From DATBLE01 sp963764565 (GTDB lineage Bacteria > Actinomycetota > Thermoleophilia > Gaiellales > Gaiellaceae): DNA of 64,000 nt. The stretch is from positions 62,001 through 126,000 of the forward strand of contig CAVXTD010000021.1 in the NCBI GenBank assembly GCA_963764565.1, given 5' to 3'. The position numbers and the translations under genes are program-made. Positions 52,241-62,867 of this stretch are shown here, piece by piece. Each line of letters opens with the position of its first letter. The first letter of the stretch is position 1. The notes below the pieces were generated by a model that was not told where the DNA came from, ran no database searches, and saw only the letters and a program-made list of their open reading frames with translations.

Positions 52241-53431
52241 CGCAGGCAACGGGCATCCCGGCAGCAGAGCTCGAGGCCCGGCGCGAGCGGGTGCTCGAGC
52301 ACGCCCGCGGCGGCGGGCTGAGCGGCTACGTCCTGTTCGACCAGAGCTACATCCAGTACCTGACCGGCTTCAACTTCCTGTCGAACGAGCGGCCGATCGC
52401 CGTCGCACAGAACGTGGCCGGCGAGATGGCCGTCTTCGTCCCGGAGTTCGAGGTCGAGCGCACCCGCGCCGAGTCGACGTTCGACCGGATCGAGTCGTAT
52501 CCGGAGTACCCGGGAGTCGAGCACCCGATGCCGATCTTCGCGCGGCTGCTCGCGGACCTGGGCATCGCCGGCGAGATCGGCGCGGACAGCGACGGCTATC
52601 CCGGCATCCTCGGCTACCAGGGGCCGCCGCTCTCCGAAGTGACCGGCGCGACAGGTCGCGCCGCTCTCGCCCGTCCTCGAGCACGCGATCGCCCGCAAGA
52701 GCCCGGCCGAGGTGGAGCTGATCCGCGAAAGCGGCCGCTGGTGCGCCCACGCCCACCGGCTGCTCCAGCAGTACTCGGTGCCCGGCGCGACCGAGGCCGA
52801 GGCTTCCCTGCGCGCCGGCCACGAGGCGACGCTCGCGATGCTCGAGGCGCTCGGCCCCGAGTACGCAGGCCAGCTTGGCTCCCAGGACGGCGCCACCGCC
52901 GGCTATCGCGGCCAGATCGGCAAGCGCAGCGCCTGGGCGCACGCGGTCGCCCACAACATCCGGTTCGAGCCCGGCGACATGCTCGTCACCGAGACTGCGG
53001 CGCCGGTCTGGGGCTACAACGCCGAGCTCGAGCGCGGCATGGTCGTCGGCACGCCGACCGACGAGATGCGGCGCCTGTTCGACCACACGGTCGCCGCACA
53101 GGACGTCGCGTTCGCCGCGTTCCGGCCCGGCGCCACGTGCGCCGACGTCGACCGCGCGGTTCTCGGCTACTTCGAGGCCAACGACCTCCTCCCGCTCTGG
53201 CGCCAGCACACGGGCCACGCGATCGGACTGCGCAACCACGAGGCGCCGTTCCTCGACGTCGGCGACCACACGCCGCTCGAGCCCGGGATGGTGTTCACGA
53301 TCGAGCCCGGCGTCTACCGGGAAGGGCTCGGCGGCTTCCGCCACTCCGACACCGTCGTCGTCACCGAGGACGGAATCGAGATCCTCACCGACTACCCGCG
53401 CGACCTCGAGAGTCTGACCATCGCCGCCTGA
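52237..53431 (+). CDS. M24-family peptidase homologue with altered metal ligands, frameshifted
   Basis: About 398 aa from a TTG overlapping the peroxiredoxin stop. Residues 1-135 form the creatinase-type N-domain ('LEHARGGGLSGYVLFDQSYI', 'YLTGFNFLSNERPIAVAQNV'). The pita-bread domain follows, with 'HTGHAIGLRNHEAPFLDVGD' and 'EPGMVFTIEPGVYREGLGGF'. Where aminopeptidase P enzymes have D-x-G...SDxTR metal ligands, this protein has 'VTETAAPVWGYNAELERGMV', lacking the two Asp, so it may be a metal-free hydrolase or inactive. One base is gained near 52650-52670, breaking frame between 'SEVTGATG' and 'PVLEHAIARKSPAEVELIRE'. Confidence 0.82.
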
Positions 53432-55601
53432 TCAGGAGTGGCCGAAGCGGACGTCGGGGAGGATGCGGTCGAGCCAGCGGGGTCGGGCCCAGGCGTAGCG
53501 GCCGAACACGCGCAGCAGCGTCGGAATCAGTACGAGCTTGACGAGCATCGCGTCCAGCAGCACCGCGATGCCGAGGATGACGCCCATCTCCTTCGGCGGC
53601 AGCGGCCCGGAGAGCGCGAAGGTGAAGAAGACGGCGACCATGACGGCGGCGGCGGCGAAGATCACCCGGCCGGAGTGCGCGAGCCCGCCGATCGAGGCCT
53701 CCCGCGGGTCGCCGGTCCGGTCGAAGTGCTCCTTGGCCGACGAGAGCAGGAAGACGGTGTAGTCCATCGAGATCGCGAAGATCATCGCGAAGAAGAACAC
53801 CGGGCCCCACGCGTCGAGAAATCCCTGCGACTCGAAGCCGAGCAGGCCGGAGCCGTGGCCGTTCTGGAAGATCAACCGGGCGATCCCGAAGGCGGCGCCG
53901 GTCGCGAGCAGGTTCGTCAGCACTCCGAGCGCGGCGATCAGCGGCGCCTGGAGGGCGACGAGCAGGAGCAGGAAGCCGAGCGCGAGCACGACCCCGATCA
54001 CGAGCGGTGTCTTTGCCGAGAGCGCCTGCTCGAGGTCGTGGTTCTCCGCCACCGCACCGCCCACGAGCGCCTTCGGGGGAAGCTTCGAGCGCACGCGGTC
54101 GATCGTGCGCCCGACCGCGGCACTCGACGGATCGACGTTCGGGACGGCCTGAACGAGCGCCAGGCCGTTGCCACCCTGCTGGGCGGGTGAGGCCGAGGCG
54201 ATGCCGGGGTCGCTCCGGACGATCCTCAGCGACGGTCGCCGCCTCCGCCCGCGGAGCGACGATCTGGAGCGCTCCCGGAGCACCGGCGCCGAACGCCTGC
54301 TGAACCTGGTCGTAGCCGACGCGCGAGGAGTCGTGCGCAGGGACGACCTTGATCGAGGGCATGCCGGTCTTCAATCCGAAGATCGGCAGCGCGAGCAGAA
54401 CGAGCACGATCGTGGCGGCGGGGCCGAACACATGCGGGTGCCGCCAGAGCAGCTCACCCCAGCGTGCGAAGCGCGTCGATCGGTGCTCCCCGGAATGAAC
54501 CCAGCGGAGCGCCAGCGAGTCCACCTTCGGCCCGAGCTTCGCAAGCACCGTCGGCAGCAGCGTCAGGGTCGCTCCGAGCACGAAGAAGACGCTGATCATG
54601 ATCCCGAGCGCCATCGACCGAAACGCGGGGCTCGGGACGAGCATCACGGCGGAGAGCGAGATCAGGACCGTGGCCCCGGAGAACAGGACCGCCTTCCCGG
54701 CCGTGTCCATCGTCACCGCGACCGCGTCGCGCGCCTCGAGCCGGGAGCCGAAGAAGGCGCCGCGAAACCGGTGGACGATGAAGAGCGCGTAGTCGATGCC
54801 GAGCGCCAGCGCGAACATCAGCGCGAAGTTCATCGCCCAGATCGAGATCTCGAAGCCGTGCGTGAGCAGCGCGAGCAGGCCGGCCGAGGAGACGAGGCCG
54901 AGGATCGTCAGCAGCAGCGGGAGCCCGGCGGCGACGAGCGAGCCGAACGCCAGCACGAGGATGACCATCGTCACCGGCCACGAGAAGAGCTCGGACTTCA
55001 TCATCGCCGTCCGGTTTGCGGTGTTGAAGTCGCTCCACATCCCGGAGGCGCCCGTCAGAGCGACGCTGACGTCGCCGTTGCCGAGCGCATGCAGCTTGCC
55101 CTTCAGCGAGTCGGCGGCGGCGACCATTGCGGTGGGGTCGCCGCCGGCACCGGCGGTGACGATCGCCGTGTGCCGGTCGGCCGAGATCGTCGAGCCGGGC
55201 CGGGGTCCCAGCACGGAGGCGACGTCGCGATTCGTCCGCAGCAGCCGTTCGGCGGCCGTGATCGTCGACCGAAAGCCGCCGTCGCTCACGGTCTGACTCT
55301 CCGAGTGCACCACGACGATCAGCGCCGAGCTGGAGAGGCCGGCGAAGTTCGCCTGGATCAGGTCCCTCGCCTGGACCGACTGGGAGCCGTTCGCCTGCCA
55401 ACCGGCGCCCGAGAGAGCCGATTCGACCTTCGGCGCAAAGAAACCGAAGCCGACCCCGATGATCAGCCACGCGACCGCGACGGCACGACCGTGGTCGACG
55501 GTCCACCGGCCCAGCCGGCCGACCGGCCCGACCGCCACAGGATGCTCGGGGGTCGCTGGCGCAACGCGGTGGGTGGACGCGACGGCGGTCACCGGCTGCA
55601 C
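53432..55601 (-). CDS. MMPL/RND-type membrane transporter, frameshifted
   Basis: About 723 codons. N-terminal TM1 'AVAWLIIGVGFGFFAPKVES' is followed by a large extracytoplasmic loop, then TM clusters 'LFSWPVTMVILVLAFGSLVA', 'MNFALMFALALGIDYALFIV', and the second half 'FFFAMIFAISMDYTVFLLSS'. The Asp-Tyr pairs in 'GIDYALF' and 'SMDYTVF' are the proton-relay residues of MMPL proteins. They export lipids or drugs. Frame breaks once at about 54228-54234. The ArsR regulator begins 59 bases upstream on the same strand and probably controls it. Confidence 0.9.
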
Positions 55602-55659
55602 CGCCGACCGGAGAATCGCCGGAGCTCGAGCGACGGCGGGCAGAGCGGGCGCCGGGACA

Positions 55660-55998
55660 TCAGCGCACCCCCTCGACGAGCTCGTTCAGAGCCGCATGCT
55701 GCTGCTGGATCGCACCACAGACCTCGTCGCAGAGCCTGAAGACTCCCTCGTCCGCGATCCGGTAGTAGACGTGCGTTCCGTCCTTGCGGCGCCCGACGAT
55801 TCCCGAGTCGGCGAGCACGGCAAGGTGCTTCGAGACGTTCTGCTGTGAGGCGCCTGTCGCCTGCGTCAGCTCGCTGACGGTTGCCTCACCGTCCCGAAGC
55901 CGGTCGAGCAGCCTGATTCGCATCGGCTCGCCGATCGCCCGGAGGCGGCGGGCGATCAACTCGGCGAGCTCATCTGGGATGGGGTTGGGAAGCGGCAT
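55660..55998 (-). CDS. ArsR-family winged-helix repressor
   Basis: 112 aa from ATG 55996-55998 with an AAGGAA ribosome site; TTG 56019 is an alternative. 'LARRLRAIGEPMRIRLLDRL', 'SELTQATGASQQNVSKHLAV' (recognition helix) and 'VGRRKDGTHVYYRIADE' are typical. There is no metal-binding ELCVCDL motif, so the signal is unclear; a C-terminal 'LCDEVCG' offers two Cys. It likely represses itself, the MMPL gene and the divergent membrane protein through the dyad at 56017-56040. Confidence 0.9.
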   Translation of the reverse strand: MPLPNPIPDELAELIARRLRAIGEPMRIRLLDRLRDGEATVSELTQATGASQQNVSKHLAVLADSGIVGRRKDGTHVYYRIADEGVFRLCDEVCGAIQQQHAALNELVEGVR

Positions 55999-56016
55999 CG
56001 TTGCGGGTTCCTTATT

Positions 56017-56040
56017 CAATCATAAACAGTTGTATGGTTG
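56017..56040. promoter_or_regulatory. ArsR-type operator dyad
   Basis: Inverted arms caatcata and tatggttg (7 of 8 matching) are separated by 8 bases, in an AT-rich island between arsR and the divergent gene at 56051. ArsR sites typically have imperfect AATCAnA/TnTGATT arms, and this overlaps where both promoters should be. Confidence 0.5.
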
Positions 56041-56050
56041 TATAGCACAG

Positions 56051-56623
56051 ATGGTCGAGCTCTCGCCGCGCGTTCGGGCCCAGCGCGTCCTCGCTAACCT
56101 CCGCTGGGTGCTCGGCGGGATTCTCTCCGCGGTCGTCTCCGGCTTCCTGATCGGCGGCGCGGCACGGCTGGCGCTGCCGGGCCCCGATCCGATGCCGTTC
56201 TCCTTCACCGTCCTGATCGGCCTCGCCGGCTCCGCAGCGGGCGTCGGTCTCGCGACCGCGATCTACGGCTCGAGCCACACGTTCGACACGTCGAGCCACG
56301 CGTTCGTGACGCTGCTGCTCGAAGTGGGCGTGGCGACCGGGCTGCTCGCAGCCTATCGCCGGTTCGTGCAGAAGCGGCCGCTCTGGGGGCCCGAGGCACA
56401 CCACTTTCCCAAGCGGGGGGTCGGCGTGGCCCGCATGCGCGCACGACTGCGCCAGTTCGGGATCGACCCCGACCGGCTCGGGCATCGGCGAGGCGCTTCT
56501 CGCGCGCAGCCCGATCCTCAGGACGTCGCCGAAGAGCTCGCGCGGCTTCGGGACGAGCGCGACCGAGGCGCGATCACCGACGAGGACTACGAACGGGCAC
56601 GCGAGCGTTTACGCCGCTACTGA
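56051..56623 (+). CDS. Small membrane protein with C-terminal SHOCT-like motif
   Basis: 190 aa. Two or three membrane segments ('VLGGILSAVVSGFLIGGAAR', 'SFTVLIGLAGSAAGVGLATA', 'FVTLLLEVGVATGLLAAYRR') precede a basic region and a C-terminal 'LARLRDERDRGAITDEDYER' helix pair. The latter matches the SHOCT pattern (short C-terminal domain) of membrane-associated oligomers. It is divergent from arsR across the operator, so it is probably co-regulated with the MMPL transporter. No reaction is known. Confidence 0.65.
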   Translation: MVELSPRVRAQRVLANLRWVLGGILSAVVSGFLIGGAARLALPGPDPMPFSFTVLIGLAGSAAGVGLATAIYGSSHTFDTSSHAFVTLLLEVGVATGLLAAYRRFVQKRPLWGPEAHHFPKRGVGVARMRARLRQFGIDPDRLGHRRGASRAQPDPQDVAEELARLRDERDRGAITDEDYERARERLRRY

Positions 56624-56725
56624 CCCGCGCACCACGGGCCAGGCTCGCATGGCCAACTCGATCACCCGTTCCGGTCACCGGATGACCGCGCCGCTCCCTC
56701 CGGTGCAGGCGCGGTTCGGCTCGAC

Positions 56726-58177
56726 ATGAGCAGCCGCCAGCGATTGACCCTGGTCGCGGCGATCCTCGGCTCCGGCGTGGCGACCATCGACGGGACGATC
56801 GTCAACGTTGCCCTGCCGGCGATCGAGCGCGACCTCGGAGGCGGTCTGCCGTCGCAGCAATGGGTGTCGAACGCGTACCTGCTCGTCCTCGGGTCGCTGA
56901 TCTTGATCGGCGGCTCGCTCGGGGACATCTACGGCGAGCGCCGCGTGTTCGCGATCGGCGTCGCCGCCTTCGGCGTTCTCTCGGTCGCGTGCGCGCTCGC
57001 GCCGACGATCGAGGTGCTGATCGCCGCTCGCGCTCTCCAGGGAGCTGCCGGGGCGCTGCTGACGCCGAGCTCGCTCGCGATCATCGTCATGGCGTTCCCG
57101 GCGCGCGAGCGGGCGGCCGCGATCGGTGCATGGACCGCCTGGGGCGGGATCGCCGCGATCGTCGGCCCGCTCGTCGGCGGCGAGATCGTCGACCAGGCCT
57201 CTTGGCGCTGGATCTTCGCGCTCAACGTCCCGCTCGTCCTCGTCACCCTCGGACTCGTCCTCGCCGCGGTCCCGCCCTCGGCGCGAGCTGCCGCACGCCG
57301 GATCGATCTCACAGGCGCGCTCCTCTGCGTGCTCGGTCTCGGAGGCTTCGTCTTCGGGTTGATCGAGCAGCCGCGCTTCGGCTGGACAAGCCCGGCGATC
57401 CTCGTCCCGCTGGCGGGCGGTGTCGCCCTTTTCACCGCCTTCCTCGCGTACGAGCGAATGGCGGAGGAGCCGATGCTGAAGATCGAGCTCTTCGCCCGGC
57501 GCAACTTCGCCATCGGGAACCTCGAGACCCTGACCATGTACGCAGGCCTCGCGATCCTCTTCTTCTTCCTCGTCATCTACCTCCAGCAGGTGGCGGGGTA
57601 TACCGCGCTGCGCAGCGGCCTGACGACGCTGCCGGTCACGGTAGTGATGTTCGTGCTCTCCCGCCGATTCGGCGCGCTCGCCGACCGGTTCGGCCCACGC
57701 TTCTTCATGGGGGTCGGACCACTCGTCGCGGCCGGCGGGATCCTTCTGCTGCTGAGGACGGGGATGCACACCTCGTACCTGCGAGACCTGCTCCCCGCGC
57801 TGCTCCTCTTCGCACTCGGCCTGTCGGCAACTGTCGCCCCGCTGACGGCCGCCGTGCTTGCCGACGCCGACGAGACCGACGCCGGCATTGCCTCCGCGGT
57901 CAACAACGCCGTCGCACGCGTCGCCGGACTCGTCGGCGTGTCGGTGGTCGGCGTCGTGGTCGCGAGCAAGCTGACGGGCGACACGTTCGGGGCGAACGGC
58001 GAGTCGGTCCGCGCGTTCCACGAAGCCGTCGTCATCTGCGCAGCCCTCGTCGCGGCGGGAGGGATCGCCGGGCTGGCGGGAATCACGAATTCGAGCAGGG
58101 AGGTGCGTGCCGAGTCCTGTCCCGGAGGACAGCTCACGGGCGCACCCGAGCCCGCAGCCGAGGCAACCGCCGGCTAG
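56726..58177 (+). CDS. DHA2-family multidrug efflux MFS transporter (EmrB/QacA type)
   Basis: 483 aa with 14 predicted membrane segments. Motif D 'IDGTIVNVALPAIERDLGGG' near the N-terminus, motif A 'LGDIYGERRVFAIGVAAFGV' after TM2, and motif C 'GGIAAIVGPLVGGEIVDQAS' are diagnostic of drug:H+ antiporter-2. It expels cationic or amphipathic drugs with proton import. Its TAG stop overlaps the stop of the convergent binding-protein gene inside a CTAG. Confidence 0.92.
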   Translation: MSSRQRLTLVAAILGSGVATIDGTIVNVALPAIERDLGGGLPSQQWVSNAYLLVLGSLILIGGSLGDIYGERRVFAIGVAAFGVLSVACALAPTIEVLIAARALQGAAGALLTPSSLAIIVMAFPARERAAAIGAWTAWGGIAAIVGPLVGGEIVDQASWRWIFALNVPLVLVTLGLVLAAVPPSARAAARRIDLTGALLCVLGLGGFVFGLIEQPRFGWTSPAILVPLAGGVALFTAFLAYERMAEEPMLKIELFARRNFAIGNLETLTMYAGLAILFFFLVIYLQQVAGYTALRSGLTTLPVTVVMFVLSRRFGALADRFGPRFFMGVGPLVAAGGILLLLRTGMHTSYLRDLLPALLLFALGLSATVAPLTAAVLADADETDAGIASAVNNAVARVAGLVGVSVVGVVVASKLTGDTFGANGESVRAFHEAVVICAALVAAGGIAGLAGITNSSREVRAESCPGGQLTGAPEPAAEATAG

Positions 58178-58996
58178 TAGCGGATCGTCATCGGCCCGGT
58201 GAAGATGTTCAAGTGGCCGCCCGACCAGCGCTCCAGAGCAATCTGCTGAATCGGATCGGCGTCATCCGCCGACGTCTTCACCACGATCCCCGGTAGCACG
58301 AACGGGTTGTTCGCCTCATTCAGGTTCCGCGCCGGGCGCGCAGCTCCGCGACCTGCGGGTCGACACCCGCGCCGGTCGGGTCGTAGCCGACCGACTTCGC
58401 CAGCCGGCCCGCCTTCGAGCCCAGCCCACGCTTGAACCACGCCAGCAGATCCCTGCCGTACTCGTCGTCGGAGTAGAGCACCGCGATCTTCGCCTTCGGC
58501 TTCGTCTTCAGCACCTGGCGCGCGAGCGCGAGCCCTTCGGTTCGGTGGCTGGGGACGTAGCCGATCGTCCACGGGTACTTCCCCGCGTCGCGTGCCCAGG
58601 TCGTTGCGCCGCTGGCGACGAAGAGCTGCGGCACGCCCGCCCGGTTGAGGAAGTCGCGGATCGCGAGGTTGGTGCTCGTCCCGAGCGTGTTGAACATCGC
58701 GAACACGCGATCCTGCTGGACGAGTCGGTGCGCAGCCTCGATCGTGCGGGCCGGGTCGTCGCCGTCGTCGATCACCCTGTACTCGATCTTCCGGCCGTTC
58801 ACCCCGCCGCGAGCGTTTACGTAGGCGAGGTAGGCGGCTGCGCCCTTCGACACTGCGGCGACCGCTGAAGCCTCACCCGAGAGCGGCGCCGTTCCGCCGA
58901 TCAGGATCGAGCCGGGGCCGATCCCCCGGAGCAGCCGCGGAGCCCGCCAGCGCGACCGGTACGAGGACGAGCCCGACCACGATCAGGCCCCTCATC
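58174..58996 (-). pseudogene. Branched-chain amino-acid-type ABC substrate-binding protein, broken and internally deleted
   Basis: It starts with a signal peptide 'RGLIVVGLVLVPVALAGSAA' but shifts frame near 58922 into 'GIGPGSILIGGTAPLSGEAS'. 'AYLAYVNARGGVNGRKIEYR' and 'VLYSDDEYGRDLLAWFKRGL' are clear LivJ-type (periplasmic-binding-protein-like I) motifs. After 'QVAELRA' the sequence jumps at about 58320-58330 to the family's C-terminal tail 'NPFVLPGIVVKTSADDADPI' and ends at 58174. Total coding length is about 270 codons instead of about 400, so about 130-150 residues of the middle are missing. It is 12 bases downstream of the ATPase gene. Confidence 0.8.
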
Positions 58997-59008
58997 GCCC
59001 GACGAAGC

Positions 59009-59713
59009 TCACTCGTCGGCGCCGAGATATGCCTCGACCACCGCGGGATCCCGCTGCACCTCCTGAGGCGTCCCCGCCGCGATCTTCCTGCCGAAGTCGA
59101 GAACGTGCACGCGGTTTGAGACACCCATGACCAGGTTCATGTGATGCTCGACGAGGAGGATGGTCAGGTCGAAGTCCTCACGCATCTGCCGGATGAAGAC
59201 ACCGAGCTGCTCGACCTCCTCGTGAGATAGGCCCCCCGCCGGCTCGTCGAGGAGCAGCAGCTTCGGCGCGGAGGCGAGAGCGCGGGCGGTCTCGACGCGC
59301 TTCAGCGTCCCGTAGGGAAGCGAGCCGGCGATTCGAGCAGCGACGTCGCCGAGACCGACGTAGTCGATCATCTCGTCGGCCGTGCGTTCCCCACTTCGCG
59401 CGTGGCAGCCGACGAGCACGTTTTCACGGACGGTCATCGTCTTGAAGAGCTCGAGGTTCTGGAACGTTCGCGCGATCCCGCGCCTGATCACGCCGTGCGG
59501 CGGCGTCGAGAGCAGGCTCTCGCCCTCGAAGGTCAACTCGCCTGAGTCGGGCTTGTACAGACGCGTGATCACGTTGAACGTGGTGGTCTTGCCGGCCCCG
59601 TTCGGCCCGATCAGCCCGACGATCTCGCCCTCGCCGACGTCGAAGGAGACGTCGTCGAGCGCAACGATCCCGCCGAAGCGGCGCGTGATGTTCGTCACCT
59701 CGAGCAGCGCCAC
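59009..59713 (-). CDS. livG: ABC transporter ATP-binding protein (LivG-like)
   Basis: 234 aa, intact. Walker A 'GPNGAGKTTTFNVITRLY', Q-loop, signature-like 'LPYGTLKRVETARALA' (L-P-Y-G variant), Walker B 'LLLLDEPAGGLS' and H-loop 'LLVEHHMNLV' are all present. The 'RTFQNLELFKTMTVRENVLV' stretch is specific to the branched-chain amino-acid (LivG) subfamily. No permease genes (livH, livM) or livF are present in the window, so the transporter is incomplete here. It pairs with the broken binding protein downstream. Confidence 0.92.
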   Translation of the reverse strand: MALLEVTNITRRFGGIVALDDVSFDVGEGEIVGLIGPNGAGKTTTFNVITRLYKPDSGELTFEGESLLSTPPHGVIRRGIARTFQNLELFKTMTVRENVLVGCHARSGERTADEMIDYVGLGDVAARIAGSLPYGTLKRVETARALASAPKLLLLDEPAGGLSHEEVEQLGVFIRQMREDFDLTILLVEHHMNLVMGVSNRVHVLDFGRKIAAGTPQEVQRDPAVVEAYLGADE

Positions 59714-59742
59714 CCGCCTACCATAAGCTGGCGGCCGCGCAG

Positions 59743-60808
59743 ATGGAAACGAAGAACGTGGTCGTGATCGGTGGCGGCGCGATGGGCGCGAGCGTCGCCT
59801 GGCATCTGCGCGGGCTCGGGGTCGAGGACGTCGTTCTGCTGGAGCGCGATTCGCTCGCAGCGGGATCGACCGGCCGCTCGGCCGGCGGGATTCGCGCGCA
59901 GTTCTCGGACGAGCTGAACATCCGGATCGCGCTCCGCTCGCTCGAGGAGTTCGAGCGGATGGACGGGATCGACTTCCGCCGGCACGGTTACCTGTTCCTG
60001 CTCGACCGGGAGGAGGACGTCGCGGACTTCCGGAAGGCGCTCGCGCTTCAGCAGCGGCTCGGCGTGCCGTCGCGCGAGCTCACGGTCGAAGAGGCGGTCG
60101 CACTCGTGCCGCAACTCGACCCGGACGGGCTGCTCGCCGCCACCTACTGCGGACTCGACGGGCACGCGTCGCCCGAGTCGGTCGTGCAGTGGTACGCGCG
60201 CGACCTCGACGTGCGCCAGGGCTGCGACGTGACCGCGATCGACGTCGGGGGCGGCCGGGTGGCCGGCGTCGAGACCTCGAAAGGGCCGATTGCCTGCGAC
60301 ACGGTCGTTTGCTGTGCCGGGGCGTGGTCGCGCGATGTCGCTGCTATGGCCGGCGTGCAGCTGCCGGTCGAGGGCGAGAAGCGGTGGATGTGGTTCACGC
60401 CGCAGGACGGCGGGCTTCCCGACCGACTGCCGTTGACGATCGACTTCTCGACGTCGTTCTACTTCCACCGAGAGGGGCCCGGGCTCGTCTTCGGCGGGCG
60501 CGAGCAGACCGTTGAAGAGGTAGCCGAGCATGCCGCCCGCCGCCTGCCGGTGCTCGTGGATCTCCCCGTGCAGACGTCGTGGTGGGGCTACTACGAGGTC
60601 AGCCCCGACTGGAACGCGCTCGTCGGCGAGGCGACCGAGCCGGCCGGGTTCTTCTACGCCACCGGCTTCTCCGGCCACGGCTTCCAGCAGGCGCCGGCGG
60701 TGGGCGAGCACGTCGCCGAGTTGATCGCCGGGCGCGAGCCGACGCTCGATCTCACCGCGTTCGACGTCACGCGCTTCGCGCGTGGCCTCGAGAGGCCCGA
60801 GACGTTCG

Positions 60809-60816
<8 letters not shown>
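59743..60816 (+). CDS. FAD-dependent oxidoreductase (DadA/sarcosine-oxidase-like)
   Basis: 357 aa. Rossmann dinucleotide loop 'NVVVIGGGAMGASVAWHL', 'LAAGSTGRSAGGIRAQFS', and the late 'FFYATGFSGHGFQQAPAVGE' (FAD contact with Gly-His-Gly) mark the DAO family that oxidises amino or N-methyl groups. It is divergent from livG with 29 bases between starts, and its 3' end overlaps the DUF255 gene by 8 bases. It might act on the amine taken up by the adjacent ABC system (inference). Confidence 0.9.
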
Positions 60817-62692
<1,876 letters not shown>

Positions 62693-62713
62693 CCCGCCAC
62701 GATAATCGCGGGG

Positions 62714-62866
62714 ATGAGCTTCGCGCCCCTCGCCGGTGTCCGCGTGGTCGACGTGACCACGTCGTATGCGGGGCCGACCTGCACGCAGCTCCTCGCCTCG
62801 CTCGGAGCCGACGTCGTCAAGGTCGAGCCGCCGTCCGGCGACGAGGCCCGGCTGTGGGGACCGCCG
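62714..62866 (+). CDS. Family III CoA-transferase, N-terminal fragment cut by a join
   Basis: Starts ATG 62714: MSFAPLAGVRVVDVTTSYAG, then 'LLASLGADVVKVEPPSGDEA' and 'RLWGPPF', the canonical opening of CaiB/BaiF-type CoA-transferases. These move CoA between carboxylates. At about 62866 the similarity ends abruptly and a different protein begins in another frame. The gene is about 51 codons instead of about 380. I interpret this as an assembly chimera, not a biological truncation. It is divergent from the DUF255 gene. Confidence 0.8.
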
Positions 62867-62867
62867 T

